From assembly GCA_903813345.2 (NCBI GenBank), contig CAIIXF020000006.1:24683936-24747935 (forward strand): a DNA stretch of 64,000 bases, in the 5' to 3' direction. The position numbers and the translations under genes are program-made. Source of the stretch: Owenia fusiformis. Its lineage: Eukaryota > Annelida > Polychaeta > Sabellida > Oweniidae. The notes below the pieces were generated by a model. It was not told the origin of the DNA and did no database searches. It saw only the letters and a program-made list of their open reading frames with translations. This document shows, one piece after another, positions 12,261-25,517 of the stretch. Position 1 is the stretch's first letter. Each line of letters starts with the position of its first letter.

Positions 12261-15200
12261 TATTTCTTTTAAAGCATCATTCATTTCTCAAACAACTTTT
12301 ACCACTTTTGTATTTCATTATAAGGATCGCTTCTCTGTAGAATTGATTTTTATAAGTTAGCAACATCTTTCTAGTTTATATGGAGAGGTGTGACATGCAT
12401 ATAGTAGTAGCCGGGACAAAACAAGTCACGCCCCTCTTTTTCCTGATAACTTTTTCAATTCTCAATAATTTTGATATTTTTAACGATATTTTTATCGATT
12501 CAAGTAAAGCATTTGGTACGATTAAACTAATAGTCGTCATTCCAAATTATTTGAGTATTTATATATTATTAATTTTATATATACTATTAGTTTTATTCCA
12601 TATTAATCAATTCAAAACTATCTTAGAACTGTGATAGGAAACAAATGACGTCTTTAACTAGAGCATTTTGATATGAAAACAATACGATGCGGTATTCCTT
12701 AGGGCTTTATTCTAGGCACTGTACTCTTTATTCTTTATAAATTATTTCTATATATATGATTGTTTCTAGTTTTATAATCCATATACATCATATCAATGTG
12801 TATGTTATTGCTGTATGTTACACAAATATTTCCTGTTCTCACGCTATTAATGACCAAATTAAATGGCATTTGAACATTTATAGAGCCAACTTAATGTATG
12901 TCAATCAAATTTGAGATTCTAGCAATGGGAATTTTCCCAGAGATCTATTTAATAATTTTTAGAAAATCAAGAAATGCATGACCAAATTACATGACTGATA
13001 ATCTCCCTACTTTTAGGATGGATTCACCTGAAGTACAACTTTGAATCTTATAAAGTAATTCTTGCGTTTGTTTGCAGTAGCGAACTATAAAAGGCAATCA
13101 GTTTATCTTTTCTTTACCTATGTATCTATCTATATTGTTGTAGCATTTGAATATATATCATGAAATCCATATATAATGTATCGTTTCATTTTGCAATTAC
13201 ATTTGTAAAAAATGCAGATTCGTTGGTACATTGTGATCGTGTTGGTTTTTTAATATTTCCGCGTTCTTATGATCGTTAATAGCCTGTTAATTAAAGAGTT
13301 AACGTGTATTGCCCCTCTTTTACATTGTCGTTGACATTGGGATCATATTTAGAATAAATCCATACGCCTATATACCTTCTATACACCATAATGGGGCCAA
13401 GGGGCAGTATTAGGACTTAAAACGGAGATACACACGAGCAACAATAAGGAACATAATCCGCTATACTACCTTAGTCAAAACATATTCTTGTATAAACTGT
13501 TTATAGAATAAACCTTTAGTCTTGTTAGAATATTATCTTCGGGTCGTTTCATTTTTTCATCATAATGGAGATTTCTGGTCAAAGAACCACTTCTAGTGTA
13601 GGCTAAATGTATCAATCTGTGAAGGTATTTTTAATCAAGAATAATTACAGACTGATAAATCTGGCCATTTCAAGGCATTTAGCATTATTTATTTAAATAA
13701 ATAGACCTATTTAAATAAATAGACCTATATTCCGAAGAAACCTCCGTGTGGCTCTTTTATTGAGGTAAATCTCTATGATTATTAACTACTGCATTGGTGA
13801 AAGACAAAAAGTGCAGATTAAGACCACATATCTTTGCCAAACGTGGTTTTTAATCGACCTGAATTTTATCATGAGGAAAATGCAAAAATTCATCAACAAA
13901 GGGGAATTGAATTATGATGGGTTTTCTCGATCATTTTATTTTGAGCTTTCTCGAGACAGCTCATCGCATTTCGTGAATCTCTGTTTCCGATCGAATAGTG
14001 TTGTTTCTCTGCGAAATAGTGAGGTTCTTAATATGCATAACATTTTGCGCAAATGTTTTTAAAATAAACGCAACTTAAGTTTGCAAAAGTGAACATCCGA
14101 GGATCTTTTGGATACACAGTTAGCATTGCTTCCCAGTTCATTTTGCTTGTGAACTTTCATTCACTATTTTACAATTAAAAGTGACGTTGCCATTTATGTT
14201 GTACAGAGACATTAGCCGACCTTTCAAAATTAGTGCAGAAAATTTCCAGGATCACTTTTAAGGTTCTTTTAGAATAAGATAGCAAGTATGTAACGTATAT
14301 TTTCCTTACAGTAATCGACAGGATTAATTGGCGTTACATTTGGAATCATTATGATTTAGTTTAGTTCATTAAATTGGTCAGTTGTTTCCATAACATCCAC
14401 TGAGGTTGTATGCTCGAACTGATTGGAACTGAAGCTATTAATTGTCGGAGATATAGATTTGAGCACGCGATTCTAAAGCAATTATGAACTCTGTTTAGAT
14501 TGAGGGACCTTTCTAATGATTCAATGCTAGACTCTCGTTAACTTTAGCATCAATGAATAAAATGGACGCAGTGTAAAATGAAATGTTGTGATTTCAGATT
14601 GGTGACTTGGCATTATCAATACAACTGTATCTTTTGAATATCGAATTATATATTTTAAAAAAACAAGAGGTGTGAATAACCCAGAATTAAAATATGAACC
14701 TTTCCATGAAAAGATAAATTCAAAGCTCAGACTGTCAAAGGTATGGATCTCTTTAATAAAACAGCAAATGGATTTAAATGAAACGTCAACGTGGTAAATG
14801 ATGTAAGTAAAAACTCTAGGTCGTAAATTCAACATAATTTCATTAAAACAATACCTGAACAATACATTAAAAAAAATATATATCATAAGTCTTACCTAAT
14901 ATTTGAAGCCATGCTAGAAGAAAAAGCGAGACTCGAGTGTTGGCCATTTTTACTCTGCAACGCTGTTCGTCCTCTCAGAATGTCTCAGACTCGAAGTGTT
15001 CTAACTAAAAAGGTTTGTTTTAATGTCACTTATCTAAGATAAAAGAGCAGTGTTTCCTCCCTGCTTGACTAGCGTAGCTGATTGTCAGTTTTTAATGACG
15101 ATATAAGTTAAATGGAATATATAAAAGCGCACGGAGCGTGATTTCACAATTTCCTTTCCCTGGGTGCCGCCCTACTGTTCTCTAATTGTTCTCTATGAAA

Positions 15201-17171
15201 TCCTTCTCGCGGCTTCTTCCGTTTTTCTATGACGTGAAAATGAATCTGTGATAAATCATGGGTCTTGATTTAAACTAGTGAACAATAGTCATAATGGCCC
15301 ATTTAAGCTTGTCAAGATCTGATTCAATTCGTCCGACGTTGTTATTAACGCTGAATACAAACTTATACGGTCCCGAGGGGCGGCCAATTAACATCCTAGA
15401 AAGCGATATAATAATTTCAGATTTGTTAAAGGGTGATTTAGAGATTAATATAGGATCGCTAATGAATTAATCCATATCGTCAGTTGATAAAGGACTAGAA
15501 TGGAGGGGGCATCACGTATGTCAATATAAATCGTCATCCCATTGGATAGCCTTTAGAGTTATTGCATCAACACTCTTCATTTTCAAATTTCAATCGATCC
15601 ACGTCCACGCGTTTATTTGTCTTATGGGACAGTTTTATTAATCAAATAATAATTATGAAGAAAATAATACAATTTTACCCAGATGAGTAAGAAGCCATTT
15701 ACCGACGTACGTCAAGAGGTCTATAGTTGTTCCATTTGATCAAATATATTTATTTCAAGCTTATTTATTATACAATATTTATTTATTTATTCTTTTTATT
15801 TCATTTATTTATTTAATGATTAAAGTTGGTTCTTTGCTTACAAGTAGATATACTTTGTCTTATATTGAAATACGTTACCAGAAAAAGTTCACGACAGATG
15901 GCGCAAGGGATTTCAAACAAGATAACAAGTTCTAAAAATGAATTCAGCTATTAGTCAAACGAATTTTCTGATGACTAAAACAATGGATAACATGTGTTTT
16001 CTCACATTTTCCCAACGCCGCTGTATTAGCGTCTCAAATGGACCTATCCATGATAAATGGAATATCAAGTGTCACGTGCAACACATACAGAACGCCATCT
16101 ATGGAGTCCCAGCCGAAACACAGTAATCAACAATATCGGCATATACAATGTGCCCATTGCGAAAGATTGAAAGAATTTTATACTTATGATATATTCTGTT
16201 TTACCTCGAATCTTCGGAGTTCTTTTATTGATCGTTTGAATACTTTGGGCAGGGACATATAGTTATATGTTATTGTCTCTGCTTCGGGACAGACAAACAA
16301 AAAGCGATGTTCAGCTGTCTCCTTGTAATTCATATCACAAAACACTTATGCCACATCTGTCAAGGCCAGTGGTTAAGCCGAAGCGGCCTGATCTGGCCTT
16401 GAATTTGAGTTTTGGGCATAAAAGTCAAATTCAGTTTTAGGGTATTTTTCGATAAATACGTTTAATTTGACATTGCTACACAATTTATCTGATTTTTTCT
16501 GATATATTTAGGCTACCCAATGTGAAGAATACCAATTTGTGTCCTCTCTGAACATAACATCGTCTAAGTGAGAATATCTTATGCAGTTTCACGCCAGCAA
16601 CTAAATTGATAACAATACAACTTATCTTACACAACTGATGTGTTTATACGATTGCAATGCTACATATCTCTACATCATTTAAAGTACACAATAGTGCATT
16701 TGTGTCATTATTTAGAATGTTATGCTGTTTAGTTGTCCTATACCCCCAAAATATGAAATATTAACATTTTTATCCAATTTGCAAATATTAATATTCTTGC
16801 TTGTGTCAAGTCCAAATCTGTCACTCACATCGATGAGTTCTGTAATCAATAACATATGCAGCCAGAGTGTTTTTATAACTGTAATTGATAATTACCAAAT
16901 GTAGCAAAAAAGCAGGCATTTCATTACAAAAAAACTTAATTTCCAGTGATTTTCCGGCAATTTCAAATCCATTAATAAATCAAAAAACATATTGGTTACT
17001 CTATATCTATGGTATTAGGATCTTTCAAAAGTGCCCCAAATGTGTCTTTTGTTTTGTTTATCAGAAAGTGTTTTGAAAGACCTCAGGTGTTGTAAGCGTC
17101 TTGCTTGTAGTTTTTGCCAATATTCTCATGATTTTGTTGAGTTTTCATGTTCGAATCGGAAAAAATACCTT
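12261..17171. other. Intergenic, nothing gene-like
   Basis: Several open frames of 60-120 codons exist (for example 13775-14062 plus and 14527-14886 minus). Their composition is that of AT-rich noncoding DNA: runs of Phe, Ile, Tyr and Leu, no domain, and no supporting splice signals. A short direct duplication of a TTTAAATAAATAGACCTA unit is at about 13692-13727. A small stem (CAAGGCCAG / CTGGCCTTG) is at about 16358-16404. Confidence 0.5.
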
Positions 17172-17315
17172 AGAGCAGGTGTACTATCGCCGAATACATA
17201 CCTCAGGGCTAGGCACAAAATCTTTCGAACCCCTCACTCCCCTCGGCCGTTCGGGGTACAAAAAACAATTGTGCCTAGCCCTGCGGTATGTATTCGGCGT
17301 TATTATACCTGCTCT
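17172..17315. repeat. Long hairpin, 47-bp arms
   Basis: The left arm 17172-17218 and right arm 17269-17315 are inverted copies, differing at only a few positions, around a 50-base loop. The arms start AGAGCAGGTGTACTATCGCC and end with the complement. It could be a hairpin MITE; no clear target duplication was seen. Confidence 0.75.
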
Positions 17316-17620
17316 TCTGTCTATGTTTCTTAAATATATTTGAATAAGATTCAACTTTTTAATATTTTATCGTTGATGATTGAAATATTTAACTTGGATT
17401 TCTGTTGGCGGGAAATTCAAAAAATCAAATTTAAAAGACATACACCTTTTTCGAAAATTGCTTTAATGGTGTATAGAATCTGAATGGATGTTGTGATAAC
17501 CTTGTCACACCTTGTCTAGTGCCAAGATCATCTCAGGTTCTGATATGTTCTTGGCACTAGATAAGTCCACGGCTTTGTGGTCTTTCAGCATTGGATCGCA
17601 CTTGGCATCTTAGTTGCGTA

Positions 17621-18829
17621 GGGGAGAGTGGGGTAAGACGGAACGAAAATCTACACCTATCTTTGATAGGCTACTGTTCATTAAACATTGGTTTCCTTGA
17701 AAACGTTTATAATATTTTACAATGCAGAGCTACTGAAAATGATTTTAACATTAATTTAATTTATCTATACAGACTATTTCACATCAAAACCGTCTCCCGT
17801 GTCAACAGGGTCAACTTTAACAGGCGTGGGGTAAGACGGAACAGGTTGGGTAAGACGGAACGGTTGAAATTATCTGAAGGAAATCTAAATAAAATGATCC
17901 GATTTGATGTTTTTACATACTGGTACTATACTAGTACTTTTATTTTAAGTTCAATAGCACACGTGACGGTATTTTTGTAACATAACCAATATGGAACGAT
18001 TTTCCAAAAAGCACTTGCTACCCATGTAAAGATGGTACAATGTTTATTATATTTTAAGTTTAAGAAAAGTTAACACAAAGATTTACCTGTCGACTATGCT
18101 CATACACAAATCAACATTAGGTAGGAAACGTTTTCTCTTTGCATTAACACATGAAAAGTTTCAAAATTAGTGGAATGACATTGACCTCATGTCACCTAAT
18201 CATGGGGCGCCAAGGGTCACAGCACCCTCCAAGGTCCTGGAAACACCAAAAACCTAAATATTAACCTTTGACCTTGAGATGACCTTGACTCATAAACCTT
18301 GACCTTGACGTCAGGTCACGTTATTATGAGTTGCCAAGGGTCACAGCAGCCCCCTAGGTATTAAAAAGTAAAATACCTAGATACTGACCTTTGACCTTGG
18401 AATGACCTTGACCTTAGTTCACTTAATCATGGGTCACAAGGTTCACAACATCCCCAATGACCTTAAATCATCAAATACCTAGATAATGACCTTTGGCCTT
18501 GGAATGACCTTGACCTTGAAAATGGGGTAAGACGGAACGACCGTTCCGTCTTACCCCACCACCACGTGAATCTACAAAATGTCGTCTGCTTTCAAAATGA
18601 GACAGCTAAAAGCTATAATTTTTCTTAATGTTATAAGAATGGATAAAAAATGATATATCTACCCTTATTAAAAATATTACTTGCAGCCGACGATAAATTG
18701 GTAGTTGAATAGAAAGATTACGTGATATATTTTCAAAAAAAGTTAACTTCGGCGACCAATTTTAAACAGTTTCTGTTTAAAAGCCATCGTCCCGTCTTAC
18801 CCCTCGTTCCGTCTTACCCCGCTCTCCCC
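17621..18829. mobile_element. TIR element with GGGGTAAGACGGAACG ends, 1.2 kb
   Basis: The ends GGGGAGAGTGGGGTAAGACG (17621) and the reverse complement ending CGCTCTCCCC at 18829 match over about 27 bp. TA flanks both sides (17619-17620 and 18830-18831). Internal copies of GGGTAAGACGGAACG occur at about 17828, 17848 and 18525, and inverted copies around 18541 and 18790. A TA duplication would fit Tc1/mariner-like elements, but TA could also be part of the inverted end. No transposase frame is present, so it is non-autonomous. Confidence 0.65.
18178..18520 (+). repeat. Diverged tandem repeat rich in TGACCTTTGACCTTG
   Basis: About three units of 110-120 bp each carry TGACCTTTGACCTTGRRATG followed by GACCTTGAC, then a GTCAC..AATCATGGG..CAAGG(G/T)TCACA segment. 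It lies inside the GGGGTAAGACGG element. The paired TGACCT half-sites are spaced by one base (DR1 layout). Confidence 0.75.
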
Positions 18830-19397
18830 TATAATTGAGTCACAGTACCCCACACTACCTGGTTGAATACATGCTTACCAGAACACGAATGGATTAATCG
18901 AACGAGCTATCCAAGTAAATAACATGCTATACAAAACTACAGAAATTCATTTTGGACTTTTACAATGAGCAGTGAATCTGCGAACGCAATTGTATACAAT
19001 TGAACATGAAAACGAATCTGACTCTAGTCATTTGTTGACTTCAAATACCTCTCTCAGTGTAGATATGTTGTTTTATTATTGTTTTCTTTATCGATAGGCT
19101 GCCAGTAGGAATGGATTATCTTACAAATCTTTAGAAATGCCACCATCACAAATGCCATTGAGAACCAATGGAAAACAAAAATACATTATTTGAGACGTTC
19201 ACAAATACAATGCATACCAAAGATATTAGCGTAATACAAAATAGAACTAGCCATTGGTAAGACAATAATATTACGTGGTCTTTTTATGTAAACCTGGACT
19301 TTATTTTCGTAATTTAGTAGAAAGATTTCGCTCATAAGTGATAAGTGAAAATATAACAACTACATAGTTGACTACTATCTATAGTTTCTATATAATG

Positions 19398-21054
19398 CAA
19401 AGTAGGGTCAAAAGAATGTCGCCATTTATGCAAAGGTTCAATTATACCATCGGAAAGCTTAGAGTGTCAGCTTTAAGGATTTGAACTGATTTCGGATGTT
19501 TACTTGTTGCAAAGTTGAAATATTAACCCTTTCATCACCAAGGGGTAAAATTATGAAATTAGTCTTAATTACTAAATCCCCAAATTTTTCATCAAGTGCT
19601 TCATATTTTATTTTCTATTTAATAGCAATACACTAGTTTACAATTAGGATGGATGATCTCAATTGTTGTGTTAACATTTTTTTAAGTGGAAAATACGCTT
19701 TACATTTATCATCTCACTAAATATGAATTCCTCAAATAAATACTGATAATCAGCATAGATTTATGCAACCATTCAATATTAACAAGTGCTAAAAATATAT
19801 GAAAATATAAGAGGAGTATTTCAAATGAAGCAAGTCCTGTTTTTGATTTCTATCCAAAATAGCTACTGTATGTATAAAATCAATGTATATTACGTCTTAC
19901 ATAAACTATTCAGCTGATGTATATATTAAATACATCATATAACAAACATAAAGAAAACATAAATTGATTATTTTAATACAATTGGTTTCGTAATCATAGA
20001 ACGTACTGTCATAAAATAAAATTATTACGAAGTAACATTTATATAAGTTTAACAAAATGTAATATTCAAAAGTCAAAAGTCAAGGTCATGGTGAAAATTC
20101 AACTCTTAAACAGAAATATAGTGGAATGAATATTTTATTGCAACAAGTAATATTTTGTATTGTTATCAGTGTTTGGGTAAAATGAATTTATTTTAATTTT
20201 ATTTAAAAATGACCCTTTGGAGATGAATGGGTTGATTCGACTCTGATACCACCAAAGCTCCATTATCACATTGGATTTATATTTCTGAAACGTTTCAATC
20301 GTATGATCAAACCTTCAGATATATAAATGTACGATTACATATTAGGGCATAGTGCAATTCATCAAAGTAAAAAATGACCTTTGACCTCTATTACCACACC
20401 CATTTCCTCATAAAGTATCTTTAAATGCCACATAGGTATACATATTTTGAAATATGTAGTGATTCCAATAGTTTATCAGGTGTAACAGGTCAGAAAGGCA
20501 TTTACAAAAAATATACATTTTCACATACAACCCCTCCCACCCTCAAATGGATTATGTAGACAAGCATAATCTCACAATTGGTCATGGATAGTGACAAACA
20601 TATTTTATCTATACATACTGAAGTGCATTCTCCCTTTTGTTTGTAAATGAAGAATTAAAGAAAAAATATGATGTTAAAAAGAAAGTTGGCATTATATTCT
20701 CACATTTTTGGGTGGTAACTTCGAGCACAAAATGTTCACATAAACATCGAGGTCAAACATCCTTATATACACTAGCTTGGTTTTCAGAGCACTAATGTTG
20801 TTATAATGGACAGTTCACAAGAAAACATAAAATAATTGACAAAAAATTGTGGATTGAATAATTATGATTAATTTCATAATTTTACCCCTTGGTGATGAAA
20901 GGGTTAATATTTCAATTTTGCAACAAGCAGACATCCGCAAGCAGGCTAGATCCTTAAAGCCGACACTCTCAGCTTTCGGATGGTGCATTGGAACCTTTGC
21001 TTAAATGGCATTATTCTTTTTTCATTAAGGGGTGCTCTTTGAGGGTCTACTTTG
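19398..21054. mobile_element. Inverted-repeat element, 1.66 kb, with TTAA-bounded core
   Basis: The outer arms start at GCAAAGTAGGGTC (19398) and end at the complement GGGTCTACTTTGC (21054). They are inverted copies of about 125-150 bp that include shared blocks such as GCAAAGGTTC, GAGAGTGTCGGCTTTAAGGA and GTTGCAAARTTGAAATA. The similarity continues without a gap through TTAACCC into a 35-bp identical inner repeat. Whether this is one element with long TIRs or two nested elements is discussed under the core entry. No open frame of note is inside. Confidence 0.6.
19527..20903. mobile_element. TTAA-flanked, piggyBac-like non-autonomous element
   Basis: CCCTTTCATCACCAAGGGGT at 19527 is matched exactly by its inverse ending at 20903, with at least 35 identical bp. 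TTAA stands immediately outside each end (19523-19526 and 20904-20907). A TTAA target and CCC...GGG termini are the known hallmark of piggyBac elements. No transposase is seen. Caution: the flanking DNA is also inverted-repeat, so TTAACCC could simply be an internal part of one longer terminal repeat. Confidence 0.5.
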
Positions 21055-21474
21055 CTCAAGTAAAATTATGTAACCCATAATCTATTAGTTTAGCCTTATG
21101 GGCACACTTTTGCCACTGCATTTAACAGGTCCAAGATAATTACTACGATTATTCATTACCAACCCACCTTAAGAGAATCATAATTATTTGATTTACTATA
21201 CATTTTCGAATTGTTATCATACTTGAAAGTATTGTAAATCGGGTGATGCAATATATTTTCAAAAAGTGCTCTCATCAAAGTTGGAGCCTTTATTTTTCTA
21301 AACTATAAGAAAATTCTAAAACGTCAAAAACATTCAATCAAATGCCGGCAGTAAAACTCGTTGACTGAAAATCAAAGGACCATTAGTGACAGGTACACTA
21401 CCATTGAGTATCATCAATTCAAATTCTATGCAGATCTTAAAACAGTCACTGGATAGATGGGGCAATACCTACAG

Positions 21475-22094
21475 TGTTACGCGGTATATGGCATACATCC
21501 ATGGTTGCGCGGTATTTGTGATACGGGTGAATATGCCATACTCACCTGCATATTCCGCAGGTGAGTATGCCATATTCCGCAGTGAATATGCGATACATTG
21601 ATTTCAGTGAATACCCGATACTCAACTGCGGAATATGTCATACTCAATTGCGGAATATGCCATATACCGCAGGTGATTATGACATATACCGCAGGTGAAA
21701 ACGTGATACAGAAAGCCTTGAATTGATTGGTTACGAGAATCGACTCTAAATGTAAAACTACGCTGGATTACCAATTAAGTTAGTGCGTCGAGTACTAATA
21801 TATGAATCCTGGATTGATTGAGTAAGTTTATTACGCGAGATTGGTGACTGATACTTCTGCTAAATTAATATATTCGATACACAGTACTGTTGATTCAGTT
21901 ATCATTATAATAATTTATAAGGTTTACTTGTTCGTTCGGTCGATGCAATTGACAATTGCGTACTTCCGTATCACGTTCTCATTGGTTAGTGTGTATGCAA
22001 TATACCGCAGGTGAATCTGTCATACACCGCAAGTGAATATGCCATATTCGTTGCGGAATATGACATATTTTTGTATCGTGTTTACCGCGTAACA
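21475..22094. mobile_element. Probable solo LTR (620 bp)
   Basis: The segment begins TGTTACGCGGTA and ends TACCGCGTAACA, and is flanked by the perfect 5-bp direct repeat TACAG (21470-21474 and 22095-22099). TG...CA ends with a 5-bp target duplication are the standard mark of an LTR; the single copy without an internal region makes it a solo LTR. The body holds many copies of a GCGGAATATGNCATA motif in both orientations, mostly in the first 250 bp (a U3-like position). A TATAAGG sits near 21926. The 12-bp inverted ends are long for an LTR, so a 5-bp-duplicating DNA element is the alternative. Confidence 0.6.
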
Positions 22095-22099
22095 TACAG

Positions 22100-25084
22100 A
22101 ACTTCACGAAAATCCTCCAAACGCAGGGACACCATCACTCTGTTCCTCCTCTCACTTGAATGGGACTTTATAACGTTGTCTTAATCGAATAATTAGGCAA
22201 TGTCCTAATCATATTTTGACATCTGCCAAAAGCTAGATGTCACCGCGACCTTTCCAATTCGTTTGGATTTTTAGAAGTATTTAGAGACTTGAATACCTCT
22301 AATGATAATGGTGTCGAATGCACTGATTTGAAGGGATTTTAATATGAAGCGTCAGATAGATGGATATTTGTATCAATCTTGCATAATAATTACGCTGTTT
22401 TAAGGCGACCCATTACGGCATTGCAATTTCTCTTTGACTGAAGAATGATTAAACAAATAGTCAAACACAAAATACGAAGATGAGCCTAGCATATTTTCAT
22501 CACTAATATTTGATAAGTTGATGACATGGGTCTCTTGAAAGTCCATGCATGTAGTTGATATTCGCCCTATACCACCCTGCTATAGCATGACGGTCTACTA
22601 CTGTGTATCAATGGAAGGATGAACGATTTATATAAGCATCGCATTCGGTGATGCATATAGTAATGTATATTTTGAACGTAGTCTTTGCAAATTGATGCCC
22701 GGGGATAAGATGAAATAAGCGAAAAACTGTTGAGTTTGAAATTCAAAACTACACAAAATTTAGTAATTTGTTAATTTTGTCGTTAGGGCATGGTCTACAT
22801 TGCCTAACGACCTCGGGGTATATAGATCTAACCTACATAAGATCATAAAAAGCCAATTGAGCATTGGAAACCACCTAATATGTTCTACTCAAGCCATAAT
22901 AATGTATTTTGAATTTACGGTTACGCAAAAAATTGATGGACGGTTACGCGAACCTCGTTCAAATATGTATTCTCCATTCATTGTTATTAATATTCATCAG
23001 TACTTGATGCTAATTCTTCTTTTGCCTCTTCATTGCTATCTTTTTGACTTGAATTGGTTTCATAAATAAAGCACGACACAATTTTTTCCTTGCCCTATAG
23101 AGGCTCAAACAAGAGCGTCTCTTGCGAGTCCTGAAAACAAATATAAGCAATTCAATATTCCATTTCTTACCCATTATAACAATGACATGGAAAGAGGCTA
23201 TCAGAACTAGCAACCTTGACTTGAAAGGTGTACATGCACGTAACCGTCCGCTAAATATCTAATGTATAACTAATACAATACGTTACCGTCCATAGAATTC
23301 ATACGTAGTCGTCTAACGACATTGCGTTTGAAACCTTATTATCTACAATAAACACCACGTTCCTGTTCTGGATTTGTCATTTATGGCTTGTTTATACACA
23401 GTTTACTTACAGTTGATAGTTTGAGTAGCTCTGAGGCACATATACTAAGAAATCACGAGAATGGACTAAAAATTATGAACTTGGACATCTCAGTCGGTAT
23501 GTTTACAGCTTATATTCTGCTTCTACTAAACCACTTGGCAGATTTGACCCAGTCTTTACAACCATCCATATATTCGTCACCGAATGGAACTAGTTGAAAA
23601 GGAAATCTTATCTGTGAATCTTGCCTACAGGCGAGAAAGAGGACATGCTGTCTTTCCCATCCGCCATTTTTTTGTTATCGTTACCACAAAATTTTGCAAA
23701 TCGTCTTGACGTAACCGTCATGCTATAACACCGTGTATACATTTACGAAATGATCGATCATACGTGTTACGGGAGACTTAGACTCGGGTGTTTGTTGTCG
23801 CTTTGTACTAAATTTGTTTCATGGGTACATTGCTCAATCGGGCTTAACGAGTATCAAAGAGTTGGGTCGTTGCTTTGACCCACAGAAAGACAATCGCCAG
23901 GCCTTGTCTGTACGTATTATTTGAGGCCGGATTTCCAAATTGACAAATGCATGGTTCGGACTAAAAATAGTTTGAAAAAATAGTTCTTGAACTTGAAAAT
24001 AGACGATCATTTTTCAATTTCAACTTGCTGAAAGAAAAAACTGTTTTTTAAAGTCAGGAAAATTTTAGCCCCATTATTATCCCCAAGTATCTCAGTAGAA
24101 CAACCATACTTTGCCCACATATACTGGGGGGTTTTCGTACACGAATGACGAGCACAACTGCGAGAGTGGGTGGATTCAATGAACGACGTCTGCTATCGAT
24201 TGCAGCAACGATAACGTTTTCGAAAATATTCTATTCTTTTTACTTCAGATCACCACAAAGGGACATGTGGGTTGAGATATCAATTTACTTAGCAATAGCT
24301 CACTCCTATGCGCAGATCTATTTTAAGCATATTGAAATACTAACATTTCTCTTATGAACTTACTGTGAATTTTCTAGGAGGTTCCTGTTTAATTGTATAA
24401 CACACTCCAAAGAAGCAACGTAAAATGTTATCAAGTCAATAGTATTTCGGATGGTGCTCTCAGCTGCTCAGTAGAAATAATCTACAACTTATTAAATCAC
24501 TATTATGTACAGTCTTGTTTAATTGCACTATGCATCTATTGTAATTGTAATGCTGCTAACCTGAAATACTTATTAAAAAAACATTTTACTGGTATCATAC
24601 TTTACAGACATATTACCAAAGAAACACAGCAACTCAACAAAGTGCAAATACCCAACGAAATCAACAACGTATATTTGTCGAATTGGGTTGAAGTCAAAGT
24701 CCAAAAGTATGGAAAACAAATGAGTGTTCCGATTTGATTGGCCATTTTAAAAACAGCATAATATTTCGGTAGAGATGGAATTCCACCATACAGTGCTAAA
24801 GAACAAAAATGCCCGATTTTGGCAGAATTTTATATATTGGTGTCTTTGGTAAAAGGTATTCACAAAAATGATGGCTTATGATATGGCTTTATTAGTTCCG
24901 GTAGTGTTTGACAGACCAAATATGTATTCAACAGATGTTGACATTAGAATTCCAATATTCAAGATGACACCCGGCCAATGTCAATTCAGGATATCCGTGT
25001 TTTTATAAGCATGGACTTATTGACATGAAGCTACTCGTTGTCTAATAAAATACGTACAGTACATAGACCTAGGAATGAATTCAA
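22100..25084. other. Intergenic, nothing recognised
   Basis: Only short open frames occur, including 114 codons at 24393-24737 and 67 codons on the minus strand at 23010-23213. I could match none of them to a family, and none has flanking splice signals that would link it to neighbours. No tRNA, rRNA or clear transposon end was seen. Confidence 0.45.
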
Positions 25085-25089
25085 CACGT

Positions 25090-25206
25090 ATTTTACGCGG
25101 AATATGGCAGATATTCATGGTTGCGCGGATCTTGTTGCGCGGTAATAGTGATACGGGTGAATATGCCATACTCACCTGCGGTATATGGCATATTCCGCAG
25201 GTTTTT
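25090..25206 (+). mobile_element. Truncated relative of the solo LTR
   Basis: TTTTACGCGGAATATGGC at about 25092 matches the LTR start at 21475. It is followed by the same order of motifs (GGTTGCGCGG, GTGATACGGGTGAATATGCC, ACTCACCTGCGG) up to about 25203, then similarity stops. Confidence 0.65.
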
Positions 25207-25517
25207 ACTGATTTAATGACTAAACAAGATTACAACAACCGATACAATTATTCACTTGTATACTAATATCAAACACCTGGTGTGCATCAACATAGAATTC
25301 AGACAGAAATCATATGAAGCTTTAACCAATGGACCGCACGTTCTCATAAAGCTGTCCAGTATATGCATAGTGCAAAGCTGTATCGAATGGACCGCATGTT
25401 GTCTGATAGTTTTTCAGTATACACATGTGACATCTTTTGAAATGACTTATTTGTGTGCTTCTACGTTATGAATCCAAAAAATGGTATCAGGTTTAGACGA
25501 GACTGAAAGAGTTATAT

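Noticed and set aside
14527-14886. 119-codon minus-strand open frame
   Set aside because: Composition is typical of AT-rich noncoding DNA, with no recognisable motif and no flanking exon signals that chain.
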